Origin: Bolinopsis microptera
Taxonomy: Eukaryota; Ctenophora; Tentaculata; Lobata; Bolinopsidae
Reading direction: 5' to 3'
Assembly: GCF_026151205.1 (NCBI RefSeq)
Contig: NC_087083.1
Coordinates: 14,562,280-14,626,279 of the forward strand
DNA: 64,000 nt
Position numbers and translations under genes: made by a program. Shown here piece by piece: positions 36,925-49,100 of the stretch (the first letter of the stretch is position 1; every line of letters begins with the position of its first letter). The notes below the pieces were generated by a model that saw only the letters and a program-made list of their open reading frames with translations, ran no database searches and was not told the DNA's origin.

Positions 36925-39900
36925 TTATCGAACTTTCCGCAGGCTCGCCAATCTCGGTGAAATGACAGGATCGGACACAACTCGGGGAGCACGGACCACC
37001 TGATCGTCTTCATCCGGATCCTTTACATCAGAGAAGGAACTGAGAGTGTCAGCATCCTTGCCCTGCAAAGGATCAGACTCAGCGAAGTCAGTTTTATCCG
37101 TGCTGCTAGCTGGAGAACGTCCAGATGAAACTCCTGTGCCGGTCTCCGAAATGGCTGGAGGACTTGTGCTCTTTGTCGTGGTTGTTGATGACGATGATGA
37201 TGGAGTGGGTTCTCGTATGACTGGAACCGAAGGAATCGCCTTATCACTGCTGGACGAACTTGAACTAGAAGTAGAATCGTCGGATGACGACGAAAAGGAT
37301 GATGTGGTTGACCAGGACGAGGATGATCTCGACAGGCCAGACAAACGTGTCGGTGACGTACTTGTACTTGCCTTATATCCATCACTCGGCTCACTAATGT
37401 CTCCATCGCCTAGCGACAGTGACTCCCTGTCCAAGGAAGTGGAGTCCCCTAGTGATTCAAGGTAATGGCTGATTCTGCCGACCGATGCGTGCCGGACACT
37501 CTTGCTGTCCAGCGAAATAGAGCTGGTGCTGTCACCTGGAGCAGGTGATTGAACGTGGTGACCTTCGTCGAGGTAGATCACCTCTTCTTCTGCATGTGCC
37601 GACCAACCAGACAATGTCTTTATCGAACTTTCCGCAGGCTCGCCAATCTCGGTGAAAATGACAGGATCGGACACAACTCGGGGAGCACGGACCACCTGAT
37701 CGTCTTCATCCGGATCCTTTACATCAGAGAAGGAACTGAGAGTGTCAGCATCCTTGCCCTGCAAAGGATCAGACTCAGCGAAGTCAGTTTTATCCGTGCT
37801 GCTAGCTGGAGAACGTCCAGATGAAACTCCTGTGCCGGTCTCCGAAATGGCTGGAGGACTTGTGCTCTTTGTCGTGGTTGTTGATGACGATGATGATGGA
37901 GTGGGTTCTCGTATGACTGGAACCGAAGGAATCGCCTTATCACTGCTGGACGAACTTGAACTAGAAGTAGAATCGTCGGATGACGACGAAAAGGATGATG
38001 TGGTTGACCAGGACGAGGATGATCTCGACAGGCCAGACAAACGTGTCGGTGACGTACTTGTACTTGCCTTATATCCATCACTCGGCTCACTAATGTCTCC
38101 ATCGCCTAGCGACAGTGACTCCCTGTCCAAGGAAGTGGAGTCCCCTAGTGATTCAAGGTAATGGCTGATTCTGCCGACCGATGCGTGCCGGACACTCTTG
38201 CTGTCCAGCGAAATAGAGCTGGTGCTGTCACCTGGAGCAGGTGATTGAACGTGGTGACCTTCGTCGAGGTAGATCACCTCTTCTTCTGCATGTGCCGACC
38301 AACCAGACAATGTCTTTATCGAACTTTCCGCAGGCTCGCCAATCTCGGTGAAAATGACAGGATCGGACACAACTCGGGGAGCACGGACCACCTGATCGTC
38401 TTCATCCGGATCCTTTACATCAGAGAAGGAACTGAGAGTGTCAGCATCCTTGCCCTGCAAAGGATCAGACTCAGCGAAGTCAGTTTTATCCGTGCTGCTA
38501 GCTGGAGAACGTCCAGATGAAACTCCTGTGCCGGTCTCCGAAATGGCTGGAGGACTTGTGCTCTTTGTCGTGGTTGTTGATGACGATGATGATGGAGTGG
38601 GTTCTCGTATGACTGGAACCGAAGGAATCGCCTTATCACTGCTGGACGAACTTGAACTAGAAGTAGAATCGTCGGATGACGACGAAAAGGATGATGTGGT
38701 TGACCAGGACGAGGATGATCTCGACAGGCCAGACAAACGTGTCGGTGACGTACTTGTACTTGCCTTATATCCATCACTCGGCTCACTAATGTCTCCATCG
38801 CCTAGCGACAGTGACTCCCTGTCCAAGGAAGTGGAGTCCCCTAGTGATTCAAGGTAATGGCTGATTCTGCCGACCGATGCGTGCCGGACACTCTTGCTGT
38901 CCAGCGAAATAGAGCTGGTGCTGTCACCTGGAGCAGGTGATTGAACGTGGTGACCTTCGTCGAGGTAGATCACCTCTTCTTCTGCATGTGCCGACCAACC
39001 AGACAATGTCTTTATCGAACTTTCCGCAGGCTCGCCAATCTCGGTGAAAATGACAGGATCGGACACAACTCGGGGAGCACGGACCACCTGATCGTCTTCA
39101 TCCGGATCCTTTACATCAGAGAAGGAACTGAGAGTGTCAGCATCCTTGCCCTGCAAAGGATCAGACTCAGCGAAGTCAGTTTTATCCGTGCTGCTAGCTG
39201 GAGAACGTCCAGATGAAACTCCTGTGCCGGTCTCCGAAATGGCTGGAGGACTTGTGCTCTTTGTCGTGGTTGTTGATGACGATGATGATGGAGTGGGTTC
39301 TCGTATGACTGGAACCGAAGGAATCGCCTTATCACTGCTGGACGAACTTGAACTAGAAGTAGAATCGTCGGATGACGACGAAAAGGATGATGTGGTTGAC
39401 CAGGACGAGGATGATCTCGACAGGCCAGACAAACGTGTCGGTGACGTACTTGTACTTGCCTTATATCCATCACTCGGCTCACTAATGTCTCCATCGCCTA
39501 GCGACAGTGACTCCCTGTCCAAGGAAGTGGAGTCCCCTAGTGATTCAAGGTAATGGCTGATTCTGCCGACCGATGCGTGCCGGACACTCTTGCTGTCCAG
39601 CGAAATAGAGCTGGTGCTGTCACCTGGAGCAGGTGATTGAACGTGGTGACCTTCGTCGAGGTAGATCACCTCTTCTTCTGCATGTGCCGACCAACCAGAC
39701 AATGTCTTTATCGAACTTTCCGCAGGCTCGCCAATCTCGGTGAAAATGACAGGATCGGACACAACTCGGGGAGCACGGACCACCTGATCGTCTTCATCCG
39801 GATCCTTTACATCAGAGAAGGAACTGAGAGTGTCAGCATCCTTGCCCTGCAAAGGATCAGACTCAGCGAAGTCAGTTTTATCCGTGCTGCTAGCTGGAGA

Positions 39901-40191
39901 ACGTCCAGATGAAACTCCTGTGCCGGTCTCCGAAATGGCTGGAGGACTTGTGCTCTTTGTCGTGGTTGTTGATGACGATGATGATGGAGTGGGTTCTCGT
40001 ATGACTGGAACCGAAGGAATCGCCTTATCACTGCTGGGACGAACTTGAACTAGAAGTAGAATCGTCGGATGACGACGAAAAGGATGATGTGGTTGACCAG
40101 GACGAGGATGATCTCGACAGGCCAGACAAACGTGTCGGTGACGTACTTGTACTTGCCTTATATCCATCACTCGGCTCACTAATGTCTCCAT
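36925..40191 (-). CDS. Giant Ser/Asp-rich repeat protein, fragment with about 4.4 repeats
   Basis: About 36961-40036 is in the repeat frame. The first 50 or so residues are shadow-frame text, because an extra G near 40037 (CTGGGACGAAC for CTGGACGAAC) shifts the frame. The end is set by the missing A near 36960 (GGTGAAATGAC for GGTGAAAATGAC). Every full repeat inside is identical to the consensus. I regard it as continuous with the 40028-63049 frame in the real molecule. Confidence 0.8.
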   Translation of the reverse strand: METLVSRVMDIRQVQVRHRHVCLACRDHPRPGQPHHPFRRHPTILLLVQVRPSSDKAIPSVPVIREPTPSSSSSTTTTKSTSPPAISETGTGVSSGRSPASSTDKTDFAESDPLQGKDADTLSSFSDVKDPDEDDQVVRAPRVVSDPVIFTEIGEPAESSIKTLSGWSAHAEEEVIYLDEGHHVQSPAPGDSTSSISLDSKSVRHASVGRISHYLESLGDSTSLDRESLSLGDGDISEPSDGYKASTSTSPTRLSGLSRSSSSWSTTSSFSSSSDDSTSSSSSSSSDKAIPSVPVIREPTPSSSSSTTTTKSTSPPAISETGTGVSSGRSPASSTDKTDFAESDPLQGKDADTLSSFSDVKDPDEDDQVVRAPRVVSDPVIFTEIGEPAESSIKTLSGWSAHAEEEVIYLDEGHHVQSPAPGDSTSSISLDSKSVRHASVGRISHYLESLGDSTSLDRESLSLGDGDISEPSDGYKASTSTSPTRLSGLSRSSSSWSTTSSFSSSSDDSTSSSSSSSSDKAIPSVPVIREPTPSSSSSTTTTKSTSPPAISETGTGVSSGRSPASSTDKTDFAESDPLQGKDADTLSSFSDVKDPDEDDQVVRAPRVVSDPVIFTEIGEPAESSIKTLSGWSAHAEEEVIYLDEGHHVQSPAPGDSTSSISLDSKSVRHASVGRISHYLESLGDSTSLDRESLSLGDGDISEPSDGYKASTSTSPTRLSGLSRSSSSWSTTSSFSSSSDDSTSSSSSSSSDKAIPSVPVIREPTPSSSSSTTTTKSTSPPAISETGTGVSSGRSPASSTDKTDFAESDPLQGKDADTLSSFSDVKDPDEDDQVVRAPRVVSDPVIFTEIGEPAESSIKTLSGWSAHAEEEVIYLDEGHHVQSPAPGDSTSSISLDSKSVRHASVGRISHYLESLGDSTSLDRESLSLGDGDISEPSDGYKASTSTSPTRLSGLSRSSSSWSTTSSFSSSSDDSTSSSSSSSSDKAIPSVPVIREPTPSSSSSTTTTKSTSPPAISETGTGVSSGRSPASSTDKTDFAESDPLQGKDADTLSSFSDVKDPDEDDQVVRAPRVVSDPVISPRLASLRKVR

Positions 40192-43100
40192 CGCCTAGCG
40201 ACAGTGACTCCCTGTCCAAGGAAGTGGAGTCCCCTAGTGATTCAAGGTAATGGCTGATTCTGCCGACCGATGCGTGCCGGACACTCTTGCTGTCCAGCGA
40301 AATAGAGCTGGTGCTGTCACCTGGAGCAGGTGATTGAACGTGGTGACCTTCGTCGAGGTAGATCACCTCTTCTTCTGCATGTGCCGACCAACCAGACAAT
40401 GTCTTTATCGAACTTTCCGCAGGCTCGCCAATCTCGGTGAAAATGACAGGATCGGACACAACTCGGGGAGCACGGACCACCTGATCGTCTTCATCCGGAT
40501 CCTTTACATCAGAGAAGGAACTGAGAGTGTCAGCATCCTTGCCCTGCAAAGGATCAGACTCAGCGAAGTCAGTTTTATCCGTGCTGCTAGCTGGAGAACG
40601 TCCAGATGAAACTCCTGTGCCGGTCTCCGAAATGGCTGGAGGACTTGTGCTCTTTGTCGTGGTTGTTGATGACGATGATGATGGAGTGGGTTCTCGTATG
40701 ACTGGAACCGAAGGAATCGCCTTATCACTGCTGGACGAACTTGAACTAGAAGTAGAATCGTCGGATGACGACGAAAAGGATGATGTGGTTGACCAGGACG
40801 AGGATGATCTCGACAGGCCAGACAAACGTGTCGGTGACGTACTTGTACTTGCCTTATATCCATCACTCGGCTCACTAATGTCTCCATCGCCTAGCGACAG
40901 TGACTCCCTGTCCAAGGAAGTGGAGTCCCCTAGTGATTCAAGGTAATGGCTGATTCTGCCGACCGATGCGTGCCGGACACTCTTGCTGTCCAGCGAAATA
41001 GAGCTGGTGCTGTCACCTGGAGCAGGTGATTGAACGTGGTGACCTTCGTCGAGGTAGATCACCTCTTCTTCTGCATGTGCCGACCAACCAGACAATGTCT
41101 TTATCGAACTTTCCGCAGGCTCGCCAATCTCGGTGAAAATGACAGGATCGGACACAACTCGGGGAGCACGGACCACCTGATCGTCTTCATCCGGATCCTT
41201 TACATCAGAGAAGGAACTGAGAGTGTCAGCATCCTTGCCCTGCAAAGGATCAGACTCAGCGAAGTCAGTTTTATCCGTGCTGCTAGCTGGAGAACGTCCA
41301 GATGAAACTCCTGTGCCGGTCTCCGAAATGGCTGGAGGACTTGTGCTCTTTGTCGTGGTTGTTGATGACGATGATGATGGAGTGGGTTCTCGTATGACTG
41401 GAACCGAAGGAATCGCCTTATCACTGCTGGACGAACTTGAACTAGAAGTAGAATCGTCGGATGACGACGAAAAGGATGATGTGGTTGACCAGGACGAGGA
41501 TGATCTCGACAGGCCAGACAAACGTGTCGGTGACGTACTTGTACTTGCCTTATATCCATCACTCGGCTCACTAATGTCTCCATCGCCTAGCGACAGTGAC
41601 TCCCTGTCCAAGGAAGTGGAGTCCCCTAGTGATTCAAGGTAATGGCTGATTCTGCCGACCGATGCGTGCCGGACACTCTTGCTGTCCAGCGAAATAGAGC
41701 TGGTGCTGTCACCTGGAGCAGGTGATTGAACGTGGTGACCTTCGTCGAGGTAGATCACCTCTTCTTCTGCATGTGCCGACCAACCAGACAATGTCTTTAT
41801 CGAACTTTCCGCAGGCTCGCCAATCTCGGTGAAAATGACAGGATCGGACACAACTCGGGGAGCACGGACCACCTGATCGTCTTCATCCGGATCCTTTACA
41901 TCAGAGAAGGAACTGAGAGTGTCAGCATCCTTGCCCTGCAAAGGATCAGACTCAGCGAAGTCAGTTTTATCCGTGCTGCTAGCTGGAGAACGTCCAGATG
42001 AAACTCCTGTGCCGGTCTCCGAAATGGCTGGAGGACTTGTGCTCTTTGTCGTGGTTGTTGATGACGATGATGATGGAGTGGGTTCTCGTATGACTGGAAC
42101 CGAAGGAATCGCCTTATCACTGCTGGACGAACTTGAACTAGAAGTAGAATCGTCGGATGACGACGAAAAGGATGATGTGGTTGACCAGGACGAGGATGAT
42201 CTCGACAGGCCAGACAAACGTGTCGGTGACGTACTTGTACTTGCCTTATATCCATCACTCGGCTCACTAATGTCTCCATCGCCTAGCGACAGTGACTCCC
42301 TGTCCAAGGAAGTGGAGTCCCCTAGTGATTCAAGGTAATGGCTGATTCTGCCGACCGATGCGTGCCGGACACTCTTGCTGTCCAGCGAAATAGAGCTGGT
42401 GCTGTCACCTGGAGCAGGTGATTGAACGTGGTGACCTTCGTCGAGGTAGATCACCTCTTCTTCTGCATGTGCCGACCAACCAGACAATGTCTTTATCGAA
42501 CTTTCCGCAGGCTCGCCAATCTCGGTGAAAATGACAGGATCGGACACAACTCGGGGAGCACGGACCACCTGATCGTCTTCATCCGGATCCTTTACATCAG
42601 AGAAGGAACTGAGAGTGTCAGCATCCTTGCCCTGCAAAGGATCAGACTCAGCGAAGTCAGTTTTATCCGTGCTGCTAGCTGGAGAACGTCCAGATGAAAC
42701 TCCTGTGCCGGTCTCCGAAATGGCTGGAGGACTTGTGCTCTTTGTCGTGGTTGTTGATGACGATGATGATGGAGTGGGTTCTCGTATGACTGGAACCGAA
42801 GGAATCGCCTTATCACTGCTGGACGAACTTGAACTAGAAGTAGAATCGTCGGATGACGACGAAAAGGATGATGTGGTTGACCAGGACGAGGATGATCTCG
42901 ACAGGCCAGACAAACGTGTCGGTGACGTACTTGTACTTGCCTTATATCCATCACTCGGCTCACTAATGTCTCCATCGCCTAGCGACAGTGACTCCCTGTC
43001 CAAGGAAGTGGAGTCCCCTAGTGATTCAAGGTAATGGCTGATTCTGCCGACCGATGCGTGCCGGACACTCTTGCTGTCCAGCGAAATAGAGCTGGTGCTG

Positions 43101-46100
43101 TCACCTGGAGCAGGTGATTGAACGTGGTGACCTTCGTCGAGGTAGATCACCTCTTCTTCTGCATGTGCCGACCAACCAGACAATGTCTTTATCGAACTTT
43201 CCGCAGGCTCGCCAATCTCGGTGAAAATGACAGGATCGGACACAACTCGGGGAGCACGGACCACCTGATCGTCTTCATCCGGATCCTTTACATCAGAGAA
43301 GGAACTGAGAGTGTCAGCATCCTTGCCCTGCAAAGGATCAGACTCAGCGAAGTCAGTTTTATCCGTGCTGCTAGCTGGAGAACGTCCAGATGAAACTCCT
43401 GTGCCGGTCTCCGAAATGGCTGGAGGACTTGTGCTCTTTGTCGTGGTTGTTGATGACGATGATGATGGAGTGGGTTCTCGTATGACTGGAACCGAAGGAA
43501 TCGCCTTATCACTGCTGGACGAACTTGAACTAGAAGTAGAATCGTCGGATGACGACGAAAAGGATGATGTGGTTGACCAGGACGAGGATGATCTCGACAG
43601 GCCAGACAAACGTGTCGGTGACGTACTTGTACTTGCCTTATATCCATCACTCGGCTCACTAATGTCTCCATCGCCTAGCGACAGTGACTCCCTGTCCAAG
43701 GAAGTGGAGTCCCCTAGTGATTCAAGGTAATGGCTGATTCTGCCGACCGATGCGTGCCGGACACTCTTGCTGTCCAGCGAAATAGAGCTGGTGCTGTCAC
43801 CTGGAGCAGGTGATTGAACGTGGTGACCTTCGTCGAGGTAGATCACCTCTTCTTCTGCATGTGCCGACCAACCAGACAATGTCTTTATCGAACTTTCCGC
43901 AGGCTCGCCAATCTCGGTGAAAATGACAGGATCGGACACAACTCGGGGAGCACGGACCACCTGATCGTCTTCATCCGGATCCTTTACATCAGAGAAGGAA
44001 CTGAGAGTGTCAGCATCCTTGCCCTGCAAAGGATCAGACTCAGCGAAGTCAGTTTTATCCGTGCTGCTAGCTGGAGAACGTCCAGATGAAACTCCTGTGC
44101 CGGTCTCCGAAATGGCTGGAGGACTTGTGCTCTTTGTCGTGGTTGTTGATGACGATGATGATGGAGTGGGTTCTCGTATGACTGGAACCGAAGGAATCGC
44201 CTTATCACTGCTGGACGAACTTGAACTAGAAGTAGAATCGTCGGATGACGACGAAAAGGATGATGTGGTTGACCAGGACGAGGATGATCTCGACAGGCCA
44301 GACAAACGTGTCGGTGACGTACTTGTACTTGCCTTATATCCATCACTCGGCTCACTAATGTCTCCATCGCCTAGCGACAGTGACTCCCTGTCCAAGGAAG
44401 TGGAGTCCCCTAGTGATTCAAGGTAATGGCTGATTCTGCCGACCGATGCGTGCCGGACACTCTTGCTGTCCAGCGAAATAGAGCTGGTGCTGTCACCTGG
44501 AGCAGGTGATTGAACGTGGTGACCTTCGTCGAGGTAGATCACCTCTTCTTCTGCATGTGCCGACCAACCAGACAATGTCTTTATCGAACTTTCCGCAGGC
44601 TCGCCAATCTCGGTGAAAATGACAGGATCGGACACAACTCGGGGAGCACGGACCACCTGATCGTCTTCATCCGGATCCTTTACATCAGAGAAGGAACTGA
44701 GAGTGTCAGCATCCTTGCCCTGCAAAGGATCAGACTCAGCGAAGTCAGTTTTATCCGTGCTGCTAGCTGGAGAACGTCCAGATGAAACTCCTGTGCCGGT
44801 CTCCGAAATGGCTGGAGGACTTGTGCTCTTTGTCGTGGTTGTTGATGACGATGATGATGGAGTGGGTTCTCGTATGACTGGAACCGAAGGAATCGCCTTA
44901 TCACTGCTGGACGAACTTGAACTAGAAGTAGAATCGTCGGATGACGACGAAAAGGATGATGTGGTTGACCAGGACGAGGATGATCTCGACAGGCCAGACA
45001 AACGTGTCGGTGACGTACTTGTACTTGCCTTATATCCATCACTCGGCTCACTAATGTCTCCATCGCCTAGCGACAGTGACTCCCTGTCCAAGGAAGTGGA
45101 GTCCCCTAGTGATTCAAGGTAATGGCTGATTCTGCCGACCGATGCGTGCCGGACACTCTTGCTGTCCAGCGAAATAGAGCTGGTGCTGTCACCTGGAGCA
45201 GGTGATTGAACGTGGTGACCTTCGTCGAGGTAGATCACCTCTTCTTCTGCATGTGCCGACCAACCAGACAATGTCTTTATCGAACTTTCCGCAGGCTCGC
45301 CAATCTCGGTGAAAATGACAGGATCGGACACAACTCGGGGAGCACGGACCACCTGATCGTCTTCATCCGGATCCTTTACATCAGAGAAGGAACTGAGAGT
45401 GTCAGCATCCTTGCCCTGCAAAGGATCAGACTCAGCGAAGTCAGTTTTATCCGTGCTGCTAGCTGGAGAACGTCCAGATGAAACTCCTGTGCCGGTCTCC
45501 GAAATGGCTGGAGGACTTGTGCTCTTTGTCGTGGTTGTTGATGACGATGATGATGGAGTGGGTTCTCGTATGACTGGAACCGAAGGAATCGCCTTATCAC
45601 TGCTGGACGAACTTGAACTAGAAGTAGAATCGTCGGATGACGACGAAAAGGATGATGTGGTTGACCAGGACGAGGATGATCTCGACAGGCCAGACAAACG
45701 TGTCGGTGACGTACTTGTACTTGCCTTATATCCATCACTCGGCTCACTAATGTCTCCATCGCCTAGCGACAGTGACTCCCTGTCCAAGGAAGTGGAGTCC
45801 CCTAGTGATTCAAGGTAATGGCTGATTCTGCCGACCGATGCGTGCCGGACACTCTTGCTGTCCAGCGAAATAGAGCTGGTGCTGTCACCTGGAGCAGGTG
45901 ATTGAACGTGGTGACCTTCGTCGAGGTAGATCACCTCTTCTTCTGCATGTGCCGACCAACCAGACAATGTCTTTATCGAACTTTCCGCAGGCTCGCCAAT
46001 CTCGGTGAAAATGACAGGATCGGACACAACTCGGGGAGCACGGACCACCTGATCGTCTTCATCCGGATCCTTTACATCAGAGAAGGAACTGAGAGTGTCA

Positions 46101-49100
46101 GCATCCTTGCCCTGCAAAGGATCAGACTCAGCGAAGTCAGTTTTATCCGTGCTGCTAGCTGGAGAACGTCCAGATGAAACTCCTGTGCCGGTCTCCGAAA
46201 TGGCTGGAGGACTTGTGCTCTTTGTCGTGGTTGTTGATGACGATGATGATGGAGTGGGTTCTCGTATGACTGGAACCGAAGGAATCGCCTTATCACTGCT
46301 GGACGAACTTGAACTAGAAGTAGAATCGTCGGATGACGACGAAAAGGATGATGTGGTTGACCAGGACGAGGATGATCTCGACAGGCCAGACAAACGTGTC
46401 GGTGACGTACTTGTACTTGCCTTATATCCATCACTCGGCTCACTAATGTCTCCATCGCCTAGCGACAGTGACTCCCTGTCCAAGGAAGTGGAGTCCCCTA
46501 GTGATTCAAGGTAATGGCTGATTCTGCCGACCGATGCGTGCCGGACACTCTTGCTGTCCAGCGAAATAGAGCTGGTGCTGTCACCTGGAGCAGGTGATTG
46601 AACGTGGTGACCTTCGTCGAGGTAGATCACCTCTTCTTCTGCATGTGCCGACCAACCAGACAATGTCTTTATCGAACTTTCCGCAGGCTCGCCAATCTCG
46701 GTGAAAATGACAGGATCGGACACAACTCGGGGAGCACGGACCACCTGATCGTCTTCATCCGGATCCTTTACATCAGAGAAGGAACTGAGAGTGTCAGCAT
46801 CCTTGCCCTGCAAAGGATCAGACTCAGCGAAGTCAGTTTTATCCGTGCTGCTAGCTGGAGAACGTCCAGATGAAACTCCTGTGCCGGTCTCCGAAATGGC
46901 TGGAGGACTTGTGCTCTTTGTCGTGGTTGTTGATGACGATGATGATGGAGTGGGTTCTCGTATGACTGGAACCGAAGGAATCGCCTTATCACTGCTGGAC
47001 GAACTTGAACTAGAAGTAGAATCGTCGGATGACGACGAAAAGGATGATGTGGTTGACCAGGACGAGGATGATCTCGACAGGCCAGACAAACGTGTCGGTG
47101 ACGTACTTGTACTTGCCTTATATCCATCACTCGGCTCACTAATGTCTCCATCGCCTAGCGACAGTGACTCCCTGTCCAAGGAAGTGGAGTCCCCTAGTGA
47201 TTCAAGGTAATGGCTGATTCTGCCGACCGATGCGTGCCGGACACTCTTGCTGTCCAGCGAAATAGAGCTGGTGCTGTCACCTGGAGCAGGTGATTGAACG
47301 TGGTGACCTTCGTCGAGGTAGATCACCTCTTCTTCTGCATGTGCCGACCAACCAGACAATGTCTTTATCGAACTTTCCGCAGGCTCGCCAATCTCGGTGA
47401 AAATGACAGGATCGGACACAACTCGGGGAGCACGGACCACCTGATCGTCTTCATCCGGATCCTTTACATCAGAGAAGGAACTGAGAGTGTCAGCATCCTT
47501 GCCCTGCAAAGGATCAGACTCAGCGAAGTCAGTTTTATCCGTGCTGCTAGCTGGAGAACGTCCAGATGAAACTCCTGTGCCGGTCTCCGAAATGGCTGGA
47601 GGACTTGTGCTCTTTGTCGTGGTTGTTGATGACGATGATGATGGAGTGGGTTCTCGTATGACTGGAACCGAAGGAATCGCCTTATCACTGCTGGACGAAC
47701 TTGAACTAGAAGTAGAATCGTCGGATGACGACGAAAAGGATGATGTGGTTGACCAGGACGAGGATGATCTCGACAGGCCAGACAAACGTGTCGGTGACGT
47801 ACTTGTACTTGCCTTATATCCATCACTCGGCTCACTAATGTCTCCATCGCCTAGCGACAGTGACTCCCTGTCCAAGGAAGTGGAGTCCCCTAGTGATTCA
47901 AGGTAATGGCTGATTCTGCCGACCGATGCGTGCCGGACACTCTTGCTGTCCAGCGAAATAGAGCTGGTGCTGTCACCTGGAGCAGGTGATTGAACGTGGT
48001 GACCTTCGTCGAGGTAGATCACCTCTTCTTCTGCATGTGCCGACCAACCAGACAATGTCTTTATCGAACTTTCCGCAGGCTCGCCAATCTCGGTGAAAAT
48101 GACAGGATCGGACACAACTCGGGGAGCACGGACCACCTGATCGTCTTCATCCGGATCCTTTACATCAGAGAAGGAACTGAGAGTGTCAGCATCCTTGCCC
48201 TGCAAAGGATCAGACTCAGCGAAGTCAGTTTTATCCGTGCTGCTAGCTGGAGAACGTCCAGATGAAACTCCTGTGCCGGTCTCCGAAATGGCTGGAGGAC
48301 TTGTGCTCTTTGTCGTGGTTGTTGATGACGATGATGATGGAGTGGGTTCTCGTATGACTGGAACCGAAGGAATCGCCTTATCACTGCTGGACGAACTTGA
48401 ACTAGAAGTAGAATCGTCGGATGACGACGAAAAGGATGATGTGGTTGACCAGGACGAGGATGATCTCGACAGGCCAGACAAACGTGTCGGTGACGTACTT
48501 GTACTTGCCTTATATCCATCACTCGGCTCACTAATGTCTCCATCGCCTAGCGACAGTGACTCCCTGTCCAAGGAAGTGGAGTCCCCTAGTGATTCAAGGT
48601 AATGGCTGATTCTGCCGACCGATGCGTGCCGGACACTCTTGCTGTCCAGCGAAATAGAGCTGGTGCTGTCACCTGGAGCAGGTGATTGAACGTGGTGACC
48701 TTCGTCGAGGTAGATCACCTCTTCTTCTGCATGTGCCGACCAACCAGACAATGTCTTTATCGAACTTTCCGCAGGCTCGCCAATCTCGGTGAAAATGACA
48801 GGATCGGACACAACTCGGGGAGCACGGACCACCTGATCGTCTTCATCCGGATCCTTTACATCAGAGAAGGAACTGAGAGTGTCAGCATCCTTGCCCTGCA
48901 AAGGATCAGACTCAGCGAAGTCAGTTTTATCCGTGCTGCTAGCTGGAGAACGTCCAGATGAAACTCCTGTGCCGGTCTCCGAAATGGCTGGAGGACTTGT
49001 GCTCTTTGTCGTGGTTGTTGATGACGATGATGATGGAGTGGGTTCTCGTATGACTGGAACCGAAGGAATCGCCTTATCACTGCTGGACGAACTTGAACTA

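Noticed and set aside
40334-40609. Recurring plus-strand 91-codon frame in each unit
   Set aside because: Begins at a non-standard start and ends at a stop inside the unit. It is a shadow of the fully open minus-strand frame.
41026-41046. tRNA T-arm-like text (reverse complement of GGTGATTGAACGTGGTGACC)
   Set aside because: Only a partial B-box match (CGTTCAATCAC), no A-box or cloverleaf, and it encodes HVQSP in the repeat protein frame.
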